Source of the DNA: Burkholderia sp. SRS-46
Lineage (GTDB): Bacteria; Pseudomonadota; Gammaproteobacteria; Burkholderiales; Burkholderiaceae
Reading direction: 5' to 3'
NCBI RefSeq assembly: GCF_004343775.1
Contig: NZ_PTXL01000001.1
Span: 1,178,001 to 1,242,000 of the forward strand
DNA: 64,000 bases
Below are positions 43,127 through 52,081 of this stretch, piece by piece. A program made the translations under genes and the position numbers. A model generated the notes under the pieces. It searched no databases, was not told where the DNA came from, and worked only from the letters and a program-made list of their open reading frames with translations. The number at the start of each line of letters is the position of its first letter. The first letter of the stretch is position 1.

Positions 43127-43825
43127 TCAGCGCACCGTCGCAGCCGATTGGCCGAACAGGATCTTGCGCGACGCGTCGTCGACGACCGGCGCGACGTTGA
43201 TGTCCTGCGCGCGCGCATACGCGCGCACCGTCCCCGGCCGCGCGCCGATGCGTTCGAACCAGCGCGCCAGGTGCGGGAAATCCTCGAGACGCTGGCGTTG
43301 GCGCGCGTGCGGCACGATCCACGGATAACAGGCCATGTCGGCGATCGAGTAGTCGCCCGCGATGTAGTCGCGGCCGTCCGCCAGGTGCTTGTCGAGCACG
43401 CCATACAGCCGCGACGTCTCGTTCACGTAGCGATCGATCGCATAGGGCAGCGGTTCCGGCGCGTACTGCGCGAAATGGTGGTTCTGCCCCGCCATCGGCC
43501 CGAGCCCGCTCATCTGCCAGAACAGCCATTGCAGCGAGAGCTGGCGGCCGCGCAGGTCCTGCGGAATGAAGCGCCCGGCCTTGTCGGCGAGATACAGCAG
43601 GATCGCACCCGATTCGAAGATCGACAACGGTTCGCCGCCGTCGGCCGGGGCCCGGTCGACGAGTGCCGGAATCCGGTTGTTCGGCGCGATGCGCAGGAAT
43701 TCAGGCGCGAACTGCTCGCCGCGGCCGATGTTCACCGGGACGATCCGGTACGGCAGCCCGGTCTCCTCCAGGAACATCGTGACCTTGTGGCCGTTGGGCG
43801 TCGTCCAGTAGTAAAGATCGAGCAT
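43127..43825 (-). CDS. Glutathione S-transferase family protein
   Basis: 232 residues. LYYWTTPNGHKVTMFLEETGLPY, NNRIPALVDRAPADGG and ESGAILLYLADKAGRFIP form the thioredoxin-like domain; AGDYSIADMACYPWIVPHAR is the C-terminal N-capping region. Its start lies one base after the stop of the second GST gene, so they form an operon. The two are only moderately alike, which points to an old duplication or to assembly from different sources. Confidence 0.9.
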   Translation of the reverse strand: MLDLYYWTTPNGHKVTMFLEETGLPYRIVPVNIGRGEQFAPEFLRIAPNNRIPALVDRAPADGGEPLSIFESGAILLYLADKAGRFIPQDLRGRQLSLQWLFWQMSGLGPMAGQNHHFAQYAPEPLPYAIDRYVNETSRLYGVLDKHLADGRDYIAGDYSIADMACYPWIVPHARQRQRLEDFPHLARWFERIGARPGTVRAYARAQDINVAPVVDDASRKILFGQSAATVR

Positions 43826-43826
43826 C

Positions 43827-44531
43827 TCACGCCCCCGCCGCGGCGCCGGCGTCGAGCCGCGCGTTCTGCGGGAACATCGCGCGGCGGGCCGCGTCGTCCA
43901 TCTCGAGCTTGAACGCGTGGCGCGCCTTCAGCGCGTCGGCGCGCTGCGCGGCCGGCCGCGCGTTGATTTCGTCGACCAGGCGCTTCACGTGCGGCAGCTG
44001 CTCCCACGCGCCTTCGCCGAGCACGAACGGGATCGCGCGCGCCCAGCCCCAGAGGGCCATGTCGACCAGCGTGTACGTGTCGCCGAGCAGGTAGCGCGAC
44101 GTCGCGAGCCGCGCGTCGACGATCCGCCAGTGACGCCATGCCTCGAAGTCGTAGCGGTTGACCGCGTACGCCTTCGGCTCCGGCGCGAAATGCTTGAAGT
44201 GCACCGCCTGCCCCGCATACGGGCCGATGCCGGTCGCGACGAACATCAGCCACGACAGCATCTCGCCGCGCGCGGCCGGCGTGTTCGCGGGGAGAAACTG
44301 GCCGGTCTTTTCCGCGAGGTACAGCAGGATCGCGTTGCTGTCGAACACCGTCGCGTCGCCGTCGACGATCGCCGGCGTCTTCGCGTTCGGGTTGATCGCC
44401 GTGAATGCGTCCGCGTGCTGTTCGCCCTTGCGCGTATCGACCGGCACCAGCTCGTACGGCAGCCCGGCTTCCTCGAGGAACAGGGCGACTTTGGCGGGAT
44501 TCGGGGACGGGTGATAGTAGAACTGGATCAT
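43827..44531 (-). CDS. Glutathione S-transferase family protein
   Basis: 234 residues from ATG 44531, with GGAGG eight bases upstream on the minus strand. FYYHPSPNPAKVALFLEEAG, NPNAKTPAIVDGDATVFDS and NAILLYLAEKTGQFLP mark the glutathione-binding domain, and LGDTYTLVDMALWGWAR the helical domain. First gene of a two-GST operon, divergent from an AraC-family gene across 138 bases that include three tandem 10-bp repeats. Confidence 0.9.
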   Translation of the reverse strand: MIQFYYHPSPNPAKVALFLEEAGLPYELVPVDTRKGEQHADAFTAINPNAKTPAIVDGDATVFDSNAILLYLAEKTGQFLPANTPAARGEMLSWLMFVATGIGPYAGQAVHFKHFAPEPKAYAVNRYDFEAWRHWRIVDARLATSRYLLGDTYTLVDMALWGWARAIPFVLGEGAWEQLPHVKRLVDEINARPAAQRADALKARHAFKLEMDDAARRAMFPQNARLDAGAAAGA

Positions 44532-44544
44532 GGGCAAGCCTCCT

Positions 44545-44574
44545 GGGTTGAAACGGGTTGAAACGGGTTGAAAC
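44545..44574. repeat. Three tandem 10-bp repeats between GST operon and araC-type gene
   Basis: GGGTTGAAAC is repeated three times without interruption (44545-44554, 44555-44564, 44565-44574), starting 14 bases upstream of the GST start on the minus strand. A degenerate fourth unit may follow. The 10-base period places the repeats on one face of DNA, as for a cooperative regulator, but slippage is also possible. Confidence 0.75.
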
Positions 44575-44669
44575 GAGGTTGGGTCGGGGTTGAGCCGAGG
44601 TGCTCCAATCTACCGGAACGTCCGGGACGATAAGTTACAATAAATCCGCAAAAATCCACCAATCGTCCC

Positions 44670-45488
44670 ATGCCCGATCGACTCTCCAATCTCATCAGCC
44701 GCTTCGACCTGCAAGCCCGCGTGTTTCCCGACGGCGGCATCGTCGAAGCCGGCGGCACCGACGGCGCCGGCCACCTGCACCTGGTGCGCGCCGGGCGGAT
44801 CGTCGTGACGGGCGGCACGATCGGCCGCCAGGTGATCGACGGGCCGAGCGTGCTGTTCCTGCCGCGGCCGCACGCGTGCCGGATCGATACGGGCGCGCGC
44901 GATCCGGCCGATCTCGTGTCCGCGAGCATCGCGTTCGGCTCCCGCGACGAGAATCCGCTGCTGCGCAACCTGCCGGACGTGCTGACCGCGCCGCTGACCT
45001 GCGTGCCGTCGCTCGACGCGGTCCAGCAGCTGCTGTTCGCCGAAGCGCTCGAACCGGCGTGCGGCCATGATGCGGTGACCAACCGGCTCGTCGAGGTGCT
45101 GATGGTGCAGTTGCTGCGGTATGCGATGCAGCGTCAGCTCGTCGACACCGGCTCGCTTGCCGGCCTGTCGGATCCGCGGCTCGGCAAGGTGCTCACGGCC
45201 GTCCATTCGGCGCCGTCGCACGGCTGGACGCTCGAGGAGATGGCCGGCACGGCGGGCATGTCCCGGTCGCGGTTCGCCGCGCATTTCGCGGAGGTCGTCG
45301 GCGTGCCGCCGGGCGAGTACCTCGTGCAATGGCGGATCGGGCTCGCGAAAGCGCTGCTGCGACGCGGCCGGCCGGTCAAGCAGATCGCGGCGGAAGTCGG
45401 CTACGGCAGCGCCAGCGCGCTGGCGCGCGCATTCGCGCAGGGCGTCGGCCTGACGCCGACTCAATGGCTCGCGCAGCAGCGCGGGTAG
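44670..45488 (+). CDS. AraC-family transcriptional regulator (cupin type)
   Basis: 272 residues. The N-terminal half is a cupin_6-like sensor (GAGHLHLVRAGRIVVTG, then GPSVLFLPRPHACRI). The C-terminal half is the AraC DNA-binding domain: WTLEEMAGTAGMSRSRFAAHF and VKQIAAEVGYGSASALARAF. Divergent from the GST operon, which it probably regulates; many regulators of this subgroup control neighbouring oxidoreductases in response to small aldehydes or aromatics. Confidence 0.92.
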   Translation: MPDRLSNLISRFDLQARVFPDGGIVEAGGTDGAGHLHLVRAGRIVVTGGTIGRQVIDGPSVLFLPRPHACRIDTGARDPADLVSASIAFGSRDENPLLRNLPDVLTAPLTCVPSLDAVQQLLFAEALEPACGHDAVTNRLVEVLMVQLLRYAMQRQLVDTGSLAGLSDPRLGKVLTAVHSAPSHGWTLEEMAGTAGMSRSRFAAHFAEVVGVPPGEYLVQWRIGLAKALLRRGRPVKQIAAEVGYGSASALARAFAQGVGLTPTQWLAQQRG

Positions 45489-45572
45489 GTGGACATTCGG
45501 CGGTGATCGGCGGTGATCGACATCCGGCGCGTTTTGCCGGTCACCCGTTTTGCATCACAATGCAGCCATTAA

Positions 45573-45588
45573 GATAAGAAAACTTATC
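45573..45588. terminator. Hairpin between convergent AraC and diguanylate cyclase genes
   Basis: GATAAG (45573-45578) and CTTATC (45583-45588) form a stem with an AAAA loop, and outer arms TGCAG (45561-45565) and CTGCA (45593-45597) can extend it. It lies midway in the 187-base gap between convergent genes. It may be a bidirectional stop. Confidence 0.4.
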
Positions 45589-45675
45589 CTGACTGCAGCG
45601 AAGAAATGCAAACCGGCCCGTCCGGAATTCGCGTCCGGCCGTATGCCGTGACGCGTATCCGGGGCAGGCCGCCGG

Positions 45676-47079
45676 CTACGCCGCCACCACCTGGTTGCGA
45701 CCCTGGTGCTTCGCGCGGTACAGGCGTTCGTCTGCCTTGCGCAGCATCGCGTCGATGGTTTCTCCGTCGCGACCGAACTCGGAGATGCCGACGCTCACGG
45801 TAACCGCGATCGGCTTCCCGATACCCGCCTCGAACGGGGTACCGGCGATCGCCTCGCGGATGCGTTCAGCGATCGACTGTGCCGTATCCAGCGCGGCTTG
45901 CGGCAACAGCACCATGAACTCTTCTCCACCCACCCGCGCGAAGCCGTCGTATGGCCGGATCGCATCGGCGCATTTCACGGCGAAGCGCTGCAGCACCTGG
46001 TCGCCGGCCAGATGGCCGTAGCTGTCGTTGATCGCCTTGAAGTGGTCGAGATCGAGCGAAAGCAACGAGAGGGGGGCGCCATTGCGTTTGGCCCGGTCAA
46101 TCTCCGTTTCAACCCGGTCGATGAATTCCCGCCGGTTGGCCGCGCCGGTGAGCGGATCCGTTGCAGCCATATGCTCGAGCTTCTCGTTGGTTCGCTGCAG
46201 CTCTTGCAGGGCGCGCTGCGTGCGCGCCATCGCATCTCTCAAGCGCGCAAACAGCTCGTCCTGGCTATAGATCTTCGAGAACGAGCGCGTCGTGTGAAAG
46301 GCCTGCACGACACCGAAACTGAGCAGGACGAAGCCGGCGGCAAAGATCGCGTGCGCCAGCCACCACATGTGATTCCACGGCCGGCCGAGAATGAAGGCAA
46401 CGGACGACAGGGCGAATGACGCCACCGAGATGCCGTAGATCGTCATCAGCGGCGAGCGGATGCGGCGCAGGACGAGCGCGACGACGTTCACAGTGGAGAA
46501 CAGGAGTGCGCCTCCTTCCATCGAAATGCGCACCCACGGTGCGCCGGCCACCGGAGAGTAGGCAATTCCGGCGACGGCGACATCGATCAGCACGAACAGC
46601 GCGATCCACGTCGTCCAGACGCGGCGATCGGTGCGTCTTGTTTCGCTGTCGGCCGGGCGGCTGTATGCGAGCTGCCCGACAAAAATGAGCGTCGACATGG
46701 TCAGGCGGGAAGCCGGCCCGTACAGCAGGAACAGCCAGATATTGTGGTGCGCCATGCCGGTGAAGGCGCCATGCAGCGCATAGACGAGGGAAAAACCCAG
46801 AAAGCCGAGCGTGAGCCAACGCAGCAGCGGTTCGCCCGACAGGCGATAGCAACGCCAGCAGACATAGGTGACGAACCCACCCTCGGCCGTGGCGACGGCG
46901 ATCGCCAGTTCGTGAAACGCGTGATTCTCGAATTTCAGCGCCGGATCCTGGAAGAAGTACAGGTAGGCAATCAGATACAGCGGCACCAGCGCGAAGCCGG
47001 CCAGCAGAAGCTTGGTATACCACCGGGTGACGCGTTGGATCGTGCCGGTTGGCTCATTGGCGGCAACGCGGATGCTCAT
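45676..47079 (-). CDS. Membrane-bound diguanylate cyclase (GGDEF)
   Basis: 467 residues. Six to eight hydrophobic spans fill residues ~20-255 (a 7TM-like sensor), then a short coiled linker (MARTQRALQELQRTNEKLEH) leads to the GGDEF domain. The active site is GGEEF at 384-388 and the inhibitory RxxD site is RPYD at 375-378, exactly five residues before it, so this should be an active, product-inhibited cyclic-di-GMP synthase. The substrate loop SLLSLDLDHFKAINDSYGH is intact. No phosphodiesterase or effector gene adjoins it. Confidence 0.94.
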   Translation of the reverse strand: MSIRVAANEPTGTIQRVTRWYTKLLLAGFALVPLYLIAYLYFFQDPALKFENHAFHELAIAVATAEGGFVTYVCWRCYRLSGEPLLRWLTLGFLGFSLVYALHGAFTGMAHHNIWLFLLYGPASRLTMSTLIFVGQLAYSRPADSETRRTDRRVWTTWIALFVLIDVAVAGIAYSPVAGAPWVRISMEGGALLFSTVNVVALVLRRIRSPLMTIYGISVASFALSSVAFILGRPWNHMWWLAHAIFAAGFVLLSFGVVQAFHTTRSFSKIYSQDELFARLRDAMARTQRALQELQRTNEKLEHMAATDPLTGAANRREFIDRVETEIDRAKRNGAPLSLLSLDLDHFKAINDSYGHLAGDQVLQRFAVKCADAIRPYDGFARVGGEEFMVLLPQAALDTAQSIAERIREAIAGTPFEAGIGKPIAVTVSVGISEFGRDGETIDAMLRKADERLYRAKHQGRNQVVAA

Positions 47080-47428
47080 TTTCTGCCTCCCGTTTCGTCA
47101 GGTGAATCCAGTATAGGTAAGGCGCGGCATCTGGAAAGATTTTCGTGGCGCGGGGTCTCGGGCAGCTTGCGATCGATGGCGCGCAGGCGAGGGCGTGCGT
47201 CGGGCATGACCGGCCGCGCGGCGGATCGGCGCCGCGTGCGAATGCGAGCAACCCGCGCCCCGGCGCTCGCCGCCCGCGCGCCAACCGGCGGTATCACGCG
47301 GGTTTCACGCGGGCTCCCGACGTGCACCCAATGCGAGTTGTTGAATGTGAGCTTTTACTTATATTCTGGCGTCGTCGGGCGGAAACGGCATGGGGCCTCC
47401 GCCGATCACTGCATGAGAGACACCGACG
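47080..47428. other. Divergent promoter region of the GGDEF and VOC genes
   Basis: 349 bases without a gene. Toward the VOC gene the sequence TTGTTG (47338-47343), 16 bases, TATATT (47360-47365) is a plausible sigma70 promoter. Nothing comparable was seen toward the cyclase. Confidence 0.4.
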
Positions 47429-47836
47429 ATGACTGGCATGACACACACGATGAAGCTCAATCACCTGAGCTTCCCTTCGGCCGACACGCTGGCGACGGCC
47501 CGATTCTTCGAGCGGCACCTGGGCTTCACGATCGCGGCAAGCTGGAAAAAATCCTACATCCTCAAGCGCCCGGGCTTCGACGTGGTGATCGATCACGTCG
47601 CCGACGAGATTCCGGCCTGGCCGACGAATTTCCACGTCGGGTTCGAATTGCCGAGCCTCGACGCCGTGCGCGAACTGTTCGAGCGATTCAGGGAAGCGGG
47701 CGTCGCGATGGAGACGGACATCTTCAACAACGGGCGCGGCTCGCGTTTCTTCTGCCGCGCGCCGGGTGGCGTGATGTTCGAACTGAACACGCGCGCGGAT
47801 GCCGCGCCGGAATATCGCGGCACGTTCGACGACTGA
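47429..47836 (+). CDS. VOC (glyoxalase/bleomycin-resistance) family protein
   Basis: 135 residues from ATG 47429; MKLNHL at 47450 is an alternative start. The protein begins KLNHLSFPSADTLATARFFERHLGF and ends FFCRAPGGVMFELNTRAD, which carry the two terminal metal-ligand positions of the VOC fold (His and Glu). Two beta-alpha-beta-beta-beta units make one domain. It stands alone before the reverse-transcriptase locus and is probably unrelated to it. Confidence 0.87.
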   Translation: MTGMTHTMKLNHLSFPSADTLATARFFERHLGFTIAASWKKSYILKRPGFDVVIDHVADEIPAWPTNFHVGFELPSLDAVRELFERFREAGVAMETDIFNNGRGSRFFCRAPGGVMFELNTRADAAPEYRGTFDD

Positions 47837-47899
47837 CGGCCGCGCATGCTTCGCGCCGATTTAGAGTCCAGATGATCAGTTCAACTGTCTACTCGACGA

Positions 47900-48134
47900 G
47901 AAGGCATTTTTCCGTTGCGATTGACACTGCCGTCCCGCGGCCGGTACAGTCCCGTCGCGGGGCGGTGGGTCAAGCACACCCCCGGAGCAGGCAGCGCATG
48001 TTCCAGGACTACGGGGCTACCCCGTGGATGAGATCGACTCCCCGATGCGTCGCAAGAGCCGCGATTGCGCGTTGCGCAAGACTGCTCTCGCAGTACCCGG
48101 CACGTTGGCTCATCGTCCCGCCCATCCCATTCCC
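47900..48134 (+). ncRNA. Structured leader of the reverse transcriptase, possible msr-msd RNA
   Basis: Three hairpins lie just before the RT start: 47930-47939 with 47956-47965 (10 pairs, one G-U); 48009-48016 with 48020-48027 (8 pairs, three-base loop); 48065-48070 with 48074-48079 (TTGCGC/GCGCAA, GTT loop). Retrons transcribe a folded msr-msd RNA directly upstream of their RT, so this is the expected place. I did not find an obvious a1/a2 end-pairing or the branching guanosine, so the identification is tentative. Confidence 0.4.
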
Positions 48135-49484
48135 ATGCGTTCATCTGTCTACGACACCACGCGCACGATCGCCGAGGCGATGCTGGCCGGGTCGCCGGAT
48201 CCCGGCGGCGTAACCGCGCGCATGGCGGCCGTGCTCGGCGATTCGCCCGCGTGGTTGCACGACGTCGCGCGCGTCGCGATCGCGCACCTCGGCGAACGCT
48301 GGGCAAGCGTCGAGCCCGGCGACCTGGCTCGGCTCGTCGCCGAAGCGCCGGGATTCGTCAGCGCATGGCGCAGCGACAACCCGCCCGCCATCCGCCGCAT
48401 CATGCTGCGGCCCGCCGTGCAGCGCCCATTGCCGCCCGCGCTCGGTGCGCTCGACCTGCCGCAGTGGCCGACGCCCGGCGAGCTCGCCGGCTGGCTCGGC
48501 CTTGGCGTGCCCGAGCTCGAATGGCTGGCGGACCGGCGGCGCGTTGCCGCGCGCGCCGGCGATACGCCGCTGCATCACTACACGTACCGCGCGTTCGACA
48601 AGCGCAGCGGCGGATGCCGCCTGATCGAGATTCCGAAGGGGCGTTTGCGCGAAGCGCAACGCGGCATCCTGCACGGGCTGCTCGATCGCGTGCCGCCACA
48701 CGATGCCGCGCACGGCTTTCGCAAGGGGCGAGGCATCGTGTCGTTCGCCGCGCCGCATGCGGATCGCGACGTCGTGATCCGGTTCGACGTGGCCGACTTC
48801 TTTGCGTCGGTCAGCGCGCCGAAAATCCATGCGCTGTTCGATACGCTCGGTTATCCGGCCGAAGTCGTCAGAACCCTGACCGCGCTGTGCACCAACCGTG
48901 TGCCGTCGGCGCGGCTGCTTGCGCCCGACCTGCGCGACCGGCTCGACTGGCCCGCCCGTCAGCGCTATCGCAACCGGCACCTGCCGCAGGGCGCGCCGAC
49001 CTCGCCCGCGCTGGCGAACCTGTGCGCGTTCCGGCTCGACGCGCGGCTTGCCGCGCTCGCGCGGTCGCTCGACGCGACCTACACGCGCTATGCGGACGAT
49101 CTCGCATTCTCGGGCGGCGCCGTGCTGATGCGCGCGGCGCAATGGCTGACGATCCAGGTTGCCGCGATCGCACTCGAGGAAGGCTTCGCGCTGCAGTTGC
49201 GCAAGACCAGGGTGATGCGGCGCGGCGTGCGCCAGCAGCTTGCGGGCGTGGTCGTCAACCGCCACCCGAATCTGGCGCGCGACGAATTCGACACGCTGAA
49301 GGCGATGCTGACCAACTGCGCGCGGCACGGGCCCGTGTCGCAGAACCGCGACGCGCATCCGGATTTCCATGGCTATCTCGCCGGGCGCGTCGCGCACGCG
49401 ACGATGCTGAACGCCGCACGCGGGCTCAAGCTGCAGGCGATTTTCGAGCGGATCGCGTGGGATACGGACGACATCGACACCTGA
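48135..49484 (+). CDS. Retron-like reverse transcriptase with N-terminal extension
   Basis: 449 residues from ATG 48135. RT motifs in order: FDKRSGGCRLIEIPKG (RT1), AAHGFRKGRGIVSFA (RT2), VIRFDVADFFASVSAPKI (RT3, first Asp), HLPQGAPTSPALANL (RT4), TRYADDLAFSGG (RT5; YADD at 319-322), QLRKTRVMRRGVRQQLAGVVVN (RT6-7) and a helical thumb ending LKLQAIFERIAW. The fold is that of retron-type RTs, without the maturase X/HNH domains of group II introns. Differences: about 115 extra N-terminal residues, and LAG where canonical retrons have VTG. A terminator follows at 49513. Base composition matches the host, so residence is old. Confidence 0.8.
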   Translation: MRSSVYDTTRTIAEAMLAGSPDPGGVTARMAAVLGDSPAWLHDVARVAIAHLGERWASVEPGDLARLVAEAPGFVSAWRSDNPPAIRRIMLRPAVQRPLPPALGALDLPQWPTPGELAGWLGLGVPELEWLADRRRVAARAGDTPLHHYTYRAFDKRSGGCRLIEIPKGRLREAQRGILHGLLDRVPPHDAAHGFRKGRGIVSFAAPHADRDVVIRFDVADFFASVSAPKIHALFDTLGYPAEVVRTLTALCTNRVPSARLLAPDLRDRLDWPARQRYRNRHLPQGAPTSPALANLCAFRLDARLAALARSLDATYTRYADDLAFSGGAVLMRAAQWLTIQVAAIALEEGFALQLRKTRVMRRGVRQQLAGVVVNRHPNLARDEFDTLKAMLTNCARHGPVSQNRDAHPDFHGYLAGRVAHATMLNAARGLKLQAIFERIAWDTDDIDT

Positions 49485-49512
49485 AGCCGTCCGCCGAGCA
49501 CCTTGCGAGCAC

Positions 49513-49533
49513 CTACCAGAAATGGTAGTTTTT
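49513..49533 (+). terminator. Rho-independent terminator after the reverse transcriptase
   Basis: CTACCA (49513-49518), tetraloop GAAA, TGGTAG (49523-49528), then five T residues (49529-49533). It starts 29 bases after the RT stop and is one of the few textbook intrinsic terminators in the window. It indicates that no downstream effector gene shares the RT transcript. Confidence 0.85.
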
Positions 49534-49825
49534 CCGCCGCAAAGGGTCGATGTAGTCTTCGCAACTACCGAATGCGGCTGCGCAGCAAAGCCGCACCACT
49601 CATACGCATGGGGCGTTCCGTCCGGCGCGATGGCTGGCTGGGCGGATGGTCTCGTCCGGCACCGCCACAGGACCCTCCCCGGCAAGCGATCGAGGCGGAA
49701 TTGACGGCACTGCTCGAACGGTATTCGAACGCGACGATGAACGGCCGGCACGCGGCCGCGCGCAACGCCCCTTTATCCGTGCGCGGCACCGCCGACGCAC
49801 CGACGAAGCCGGACGGGGAGATCGC
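49534..49825. other. Region between the RT terminator and the decarboxylase gene
   Basis: 292 bases, preceding the biosynthetic locus. One frame is open here and ends with a TGA that overlaps the decarboxylase ATG (possible starts at 49608 or 49737), but it lacks a ribosome site and family resemblance. Promoter elements were not identified. Together with 49485-49533 the gap to the next gene is 341 bases. Confidence 0.4.
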
Positions 49826-51499
49826 ATGACCGCCGCCCGTTTCCCCGCGGATCTCGATGCCGCCGCCGGCACGCCCGACGAGCGCCCCGACGCGCACGCG
49901 TCCGACGCGACGCTGGCGTGGTTCGGCGCCGACCAGGGCGGCTTCGCTTGGCTGGAGCGGTTGATCGCGGAACACCCGGCCGCGTTCTTCGCGAGCGAGC
50001 ACTTCGGCGCGGGCACCTCACCCGCCGACGCCGAAGCCCTGTTCTCCACGGTCGAGTTCCCGGACACGCCGGCCGCGCCCGACGCCCACGCCGCGCATCT
50101 CTTCGACGCGGTGTTCAGCCGCGTCACGCCCGTCGCGTCGCCGACCTTCGTCGGGCACATGACGTCGTCGCTGCCGTCGTTCGTGCCGTCGCTCGCCAAG
50201 ATCCTGGCCGCGCTGAACCAGAACGTCGTCAAGCAGGAAACGTCCGCCGCGATGACCGCGCTCGAGCGCCAGGTGATCGGGATGCTGCACAAGCTGGTGT
50301 TCGACGCCGACGCCGCGTTCTACCGCCAATGGCTGCACAGCGGCGACCACGCGCTCGGCGCGTTCTGCTCGGGCGGCACGGTCGCCAATCTCACCGCGCT
50401 CTGGGCCAGCCGCAACAACCTGCTCCGCGCCCGGGACGGCTTCGCCGGCGTCAACCGGGCAGGGCTCGCGCAGGCGCTGCGTCACTACGGCTACGATGGC
50501 CTCGCCATCCTCGTGTCGGAGCGCGGCCACTATTCGCTGCGCAAGGCGGCGGACGTGCTCGGCATCGGCCAGGACAACCTGATCCCCGTGCCGGTGGACG
50601 CGGACCACCGGATCCGTGTCGATGCGCTGCGCGCGTCCGTGCACGACCTGCAGCGCCGCAACGTCCGTCCGATGGCGATCGTCGGCATCGCGGGCACCAC
50701 CGAGACGGGGGCCGTCGATCCGCTCGACCAGCTCGCCGACGTCGCGCGCGAGGCGGACTGTCATTTCCACGTCGACGCGGCCTGGGGCGGCGCAAGCCTG
50801 ATGTCGGCGCGCCAGCGTCACCGGTTCGCGGGCATCGAGCGGGCCGACTCGGTCGTCATCGACGCGCACAAGCAGCTTTACGTGCCGATGGGCGCGGGCA
50901 TGGTGCTGTTCCGGGCGCCGACGTGGACGGCCGAGATCAGCCAGCACGCGAACTACGTCGTGCGCAAGAATTCGAAGGACCTCGGCCGGCACACGCTCGA
51001 AGGATCGCGCAGCTCGGCATCGGCGATGCTGTATGCGAACCTGCATCTGCTCGGGCGCAGCGGATACGCGCACCTGATCGATCTCAGTATCGACAACGCC
51101 CGGTATTTCGCGGCGCTGATCGAGCGGCAGCCGGACTTCGAGCTCGTCAGCGCGCCGCAGCTGTGCATCCTGACCTACCGCTACATGCCGGAGGCCGTGC
51201 GGCGCGCGCTGACGGACGGCCCGGCGTCGCTGCGGCCCGCGCTTCACGAGGCACTCGATGCGCTGACGGTCCACATCCAGGAAACGCAGCGCGATGCGGG
51301 CCGCTCATTCGTGTCGCGAACCCGCCTGGCGTCGCCGCGGTGGCAGGGGCAGTCGATCGCCGTGTTTCGCGCGGTGCTGGCCAACCCGATGACGACACGC
51401 GCGATGCTCGACGACATCCTGGTCGAGCAGCGCGCGCTGGCGCAGGCGAGCCCGCATGTGCAGGCACTGATGTCGCTCGCGGGCCGTTGGAGCGGCTGA
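49826..51499 (+). CDS. panP: PanP-like PLP-dependent aspartate 1-decarboxylase
   Basis: 557 residues from ATG 49826. Group II PLP decarboxylase fold: PTFVGHMTSSLPSFVPSLA, NQNVVKQETS, AFCSGGTVANLTALWASRN (cofactor), FHVDAAWGGA (Asp to pyridine N) and VVIDAHKQLYVPMGAGM with the Schiff-base Lys. These segments match PanP, which makes beta-alanine from L-aspartate in bacteria lacking PanD, rather than classical GadB or tyrosine decarboxylases. It stands right before an NRPS whose first adenylation domain carries a beta-alanine-type code, so supplying that building block is the likely job. Glutamate/diaminobutyrate decarboxylation remains possible. Confidence 0.85.
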   Translation: MTAARFPADLDAAAGTPDERPDAHASDATLAWFGADQGGFAWLERLIAEHPAAFFASEHFGAGTSPADAEALFSTVEFPDTPAAPDAHAAHLFDAVFSRVTPVASPTFVGHMTSSLPSFVPSLAKILAALNQNVVKQETSAAMTALERQVIGMLHKLVFDADAAFYRQWLHSGDHALGAFCSGGTVANLTALWASRNNLLRARDGFAGVNRAGLAQALRHYGYDGLAILVSERGHYSLRKAADVLGIGQDNLIPVPVDADHRIRVDALRASVHDLQRRNVRPMAIVGIAGTTETGAVDPLDQLADVAREADCHFHVDAAWGGASLMSARQRHRFAGIERADSVVIDAHKQLYVPMGAGMVLFRAPTWTAEISQHANYVVRKNSKDLGRHTLEGSRSSASAMLYANLHLLGRSGYAHLIDLSIDNARYFAALIERQPDFELVSAPQLCILTYRYMPEAVRRALTDGPASLRPALHEALDALTVHIQETQRDAGRSFVSRTRLASPRWQGQSIAVFRAVLANPMTTRAMLDDILVEQRALAQASPHVQALMSLAGRWSG

Positions 51500-52081
51500 C
51501 GCCGACGGGTTATCGCGATTACGGGAAAACCCGCAGCGATCGCCGCGAATCCGGTCCGGGGTTAACGGCTGTTCATATTCCACCCGGTTGCGACTGATTT
51601 ATTCACTAACGAATCGAAACGAATTCCAATGAAAAATAACGTCACATTGGTGATTGAAATTAACGGCCCGACCGTTGCCGATTTCGCCAAAAATGAAAGC
51701 CTTTATTCATTTGCGTCATAAAGAATTCACAAGCATGAGCGGCGAATCAAACGCCGCTTCTTGACAAAAATCGACTGCCGATCTTTACTCTTCGTGTGGT
51801 TTATTGCTGCCTCGATGCGGCTATCGACACGTATATACTCTGTCGATTCATTTCAATGTCATGGATTCAATGTCATAAATACGGGGATTCAGACTTTCAC
51901 GTTTGACTCTTGACGAGGACAATCCGGCACCAGATCCGGAGTCGATCGTCCGGCATGCATCAATTCAATCCGAATAAAGCCTGGAACAGGACATGAAGAA
52001 CGAGTTGAGGTCGGCAGTCGTTTCAATCGGGGACAAGGGGCGGGGAATCGAAGGCACGTCGGGTGCGCAGGCGCCGCGCAG
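51500..52081. other. AT-rich promoter region of the NRPS/PKS operon
   Basis: 582 bases with a sharp drop in GC between about 51590 and 51900. It contains a good promoter (51761-51789), an 11-base direct repeat TTCAATGTCAT at 51852-51862 and 51866-51876, a 30-codon frame at 51629-51721 (MKNNVTLVIEINGPTVADFA at its start) without a ribosome site, and a second 30-codon frame at 51993 that is coupled to the synthetase. Regulation of the whole cluster probably acts here. Confidence 0.6.
51761..51789 (+). promoter_or_regulatory. Sigma70-type promoter for the NRPS/PKS operon
   Basis: A perfect -35 TTGACA (51761-51766), a 17-base spacer and TTTACT (51784-51789) as -10. It faces the synthetase genes, with a leader of roughly 200 bases before the first coding frame. 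Confidence 0.55.

Noticed and set aside
48135..49484. Reading the reverse transcriptase as a group II intron or diversity-generating retroelement
   Set aside because: No maturase X or HNH domain and no intron boundaries; no template/variable repeat pair or Avd-like gene nearby.
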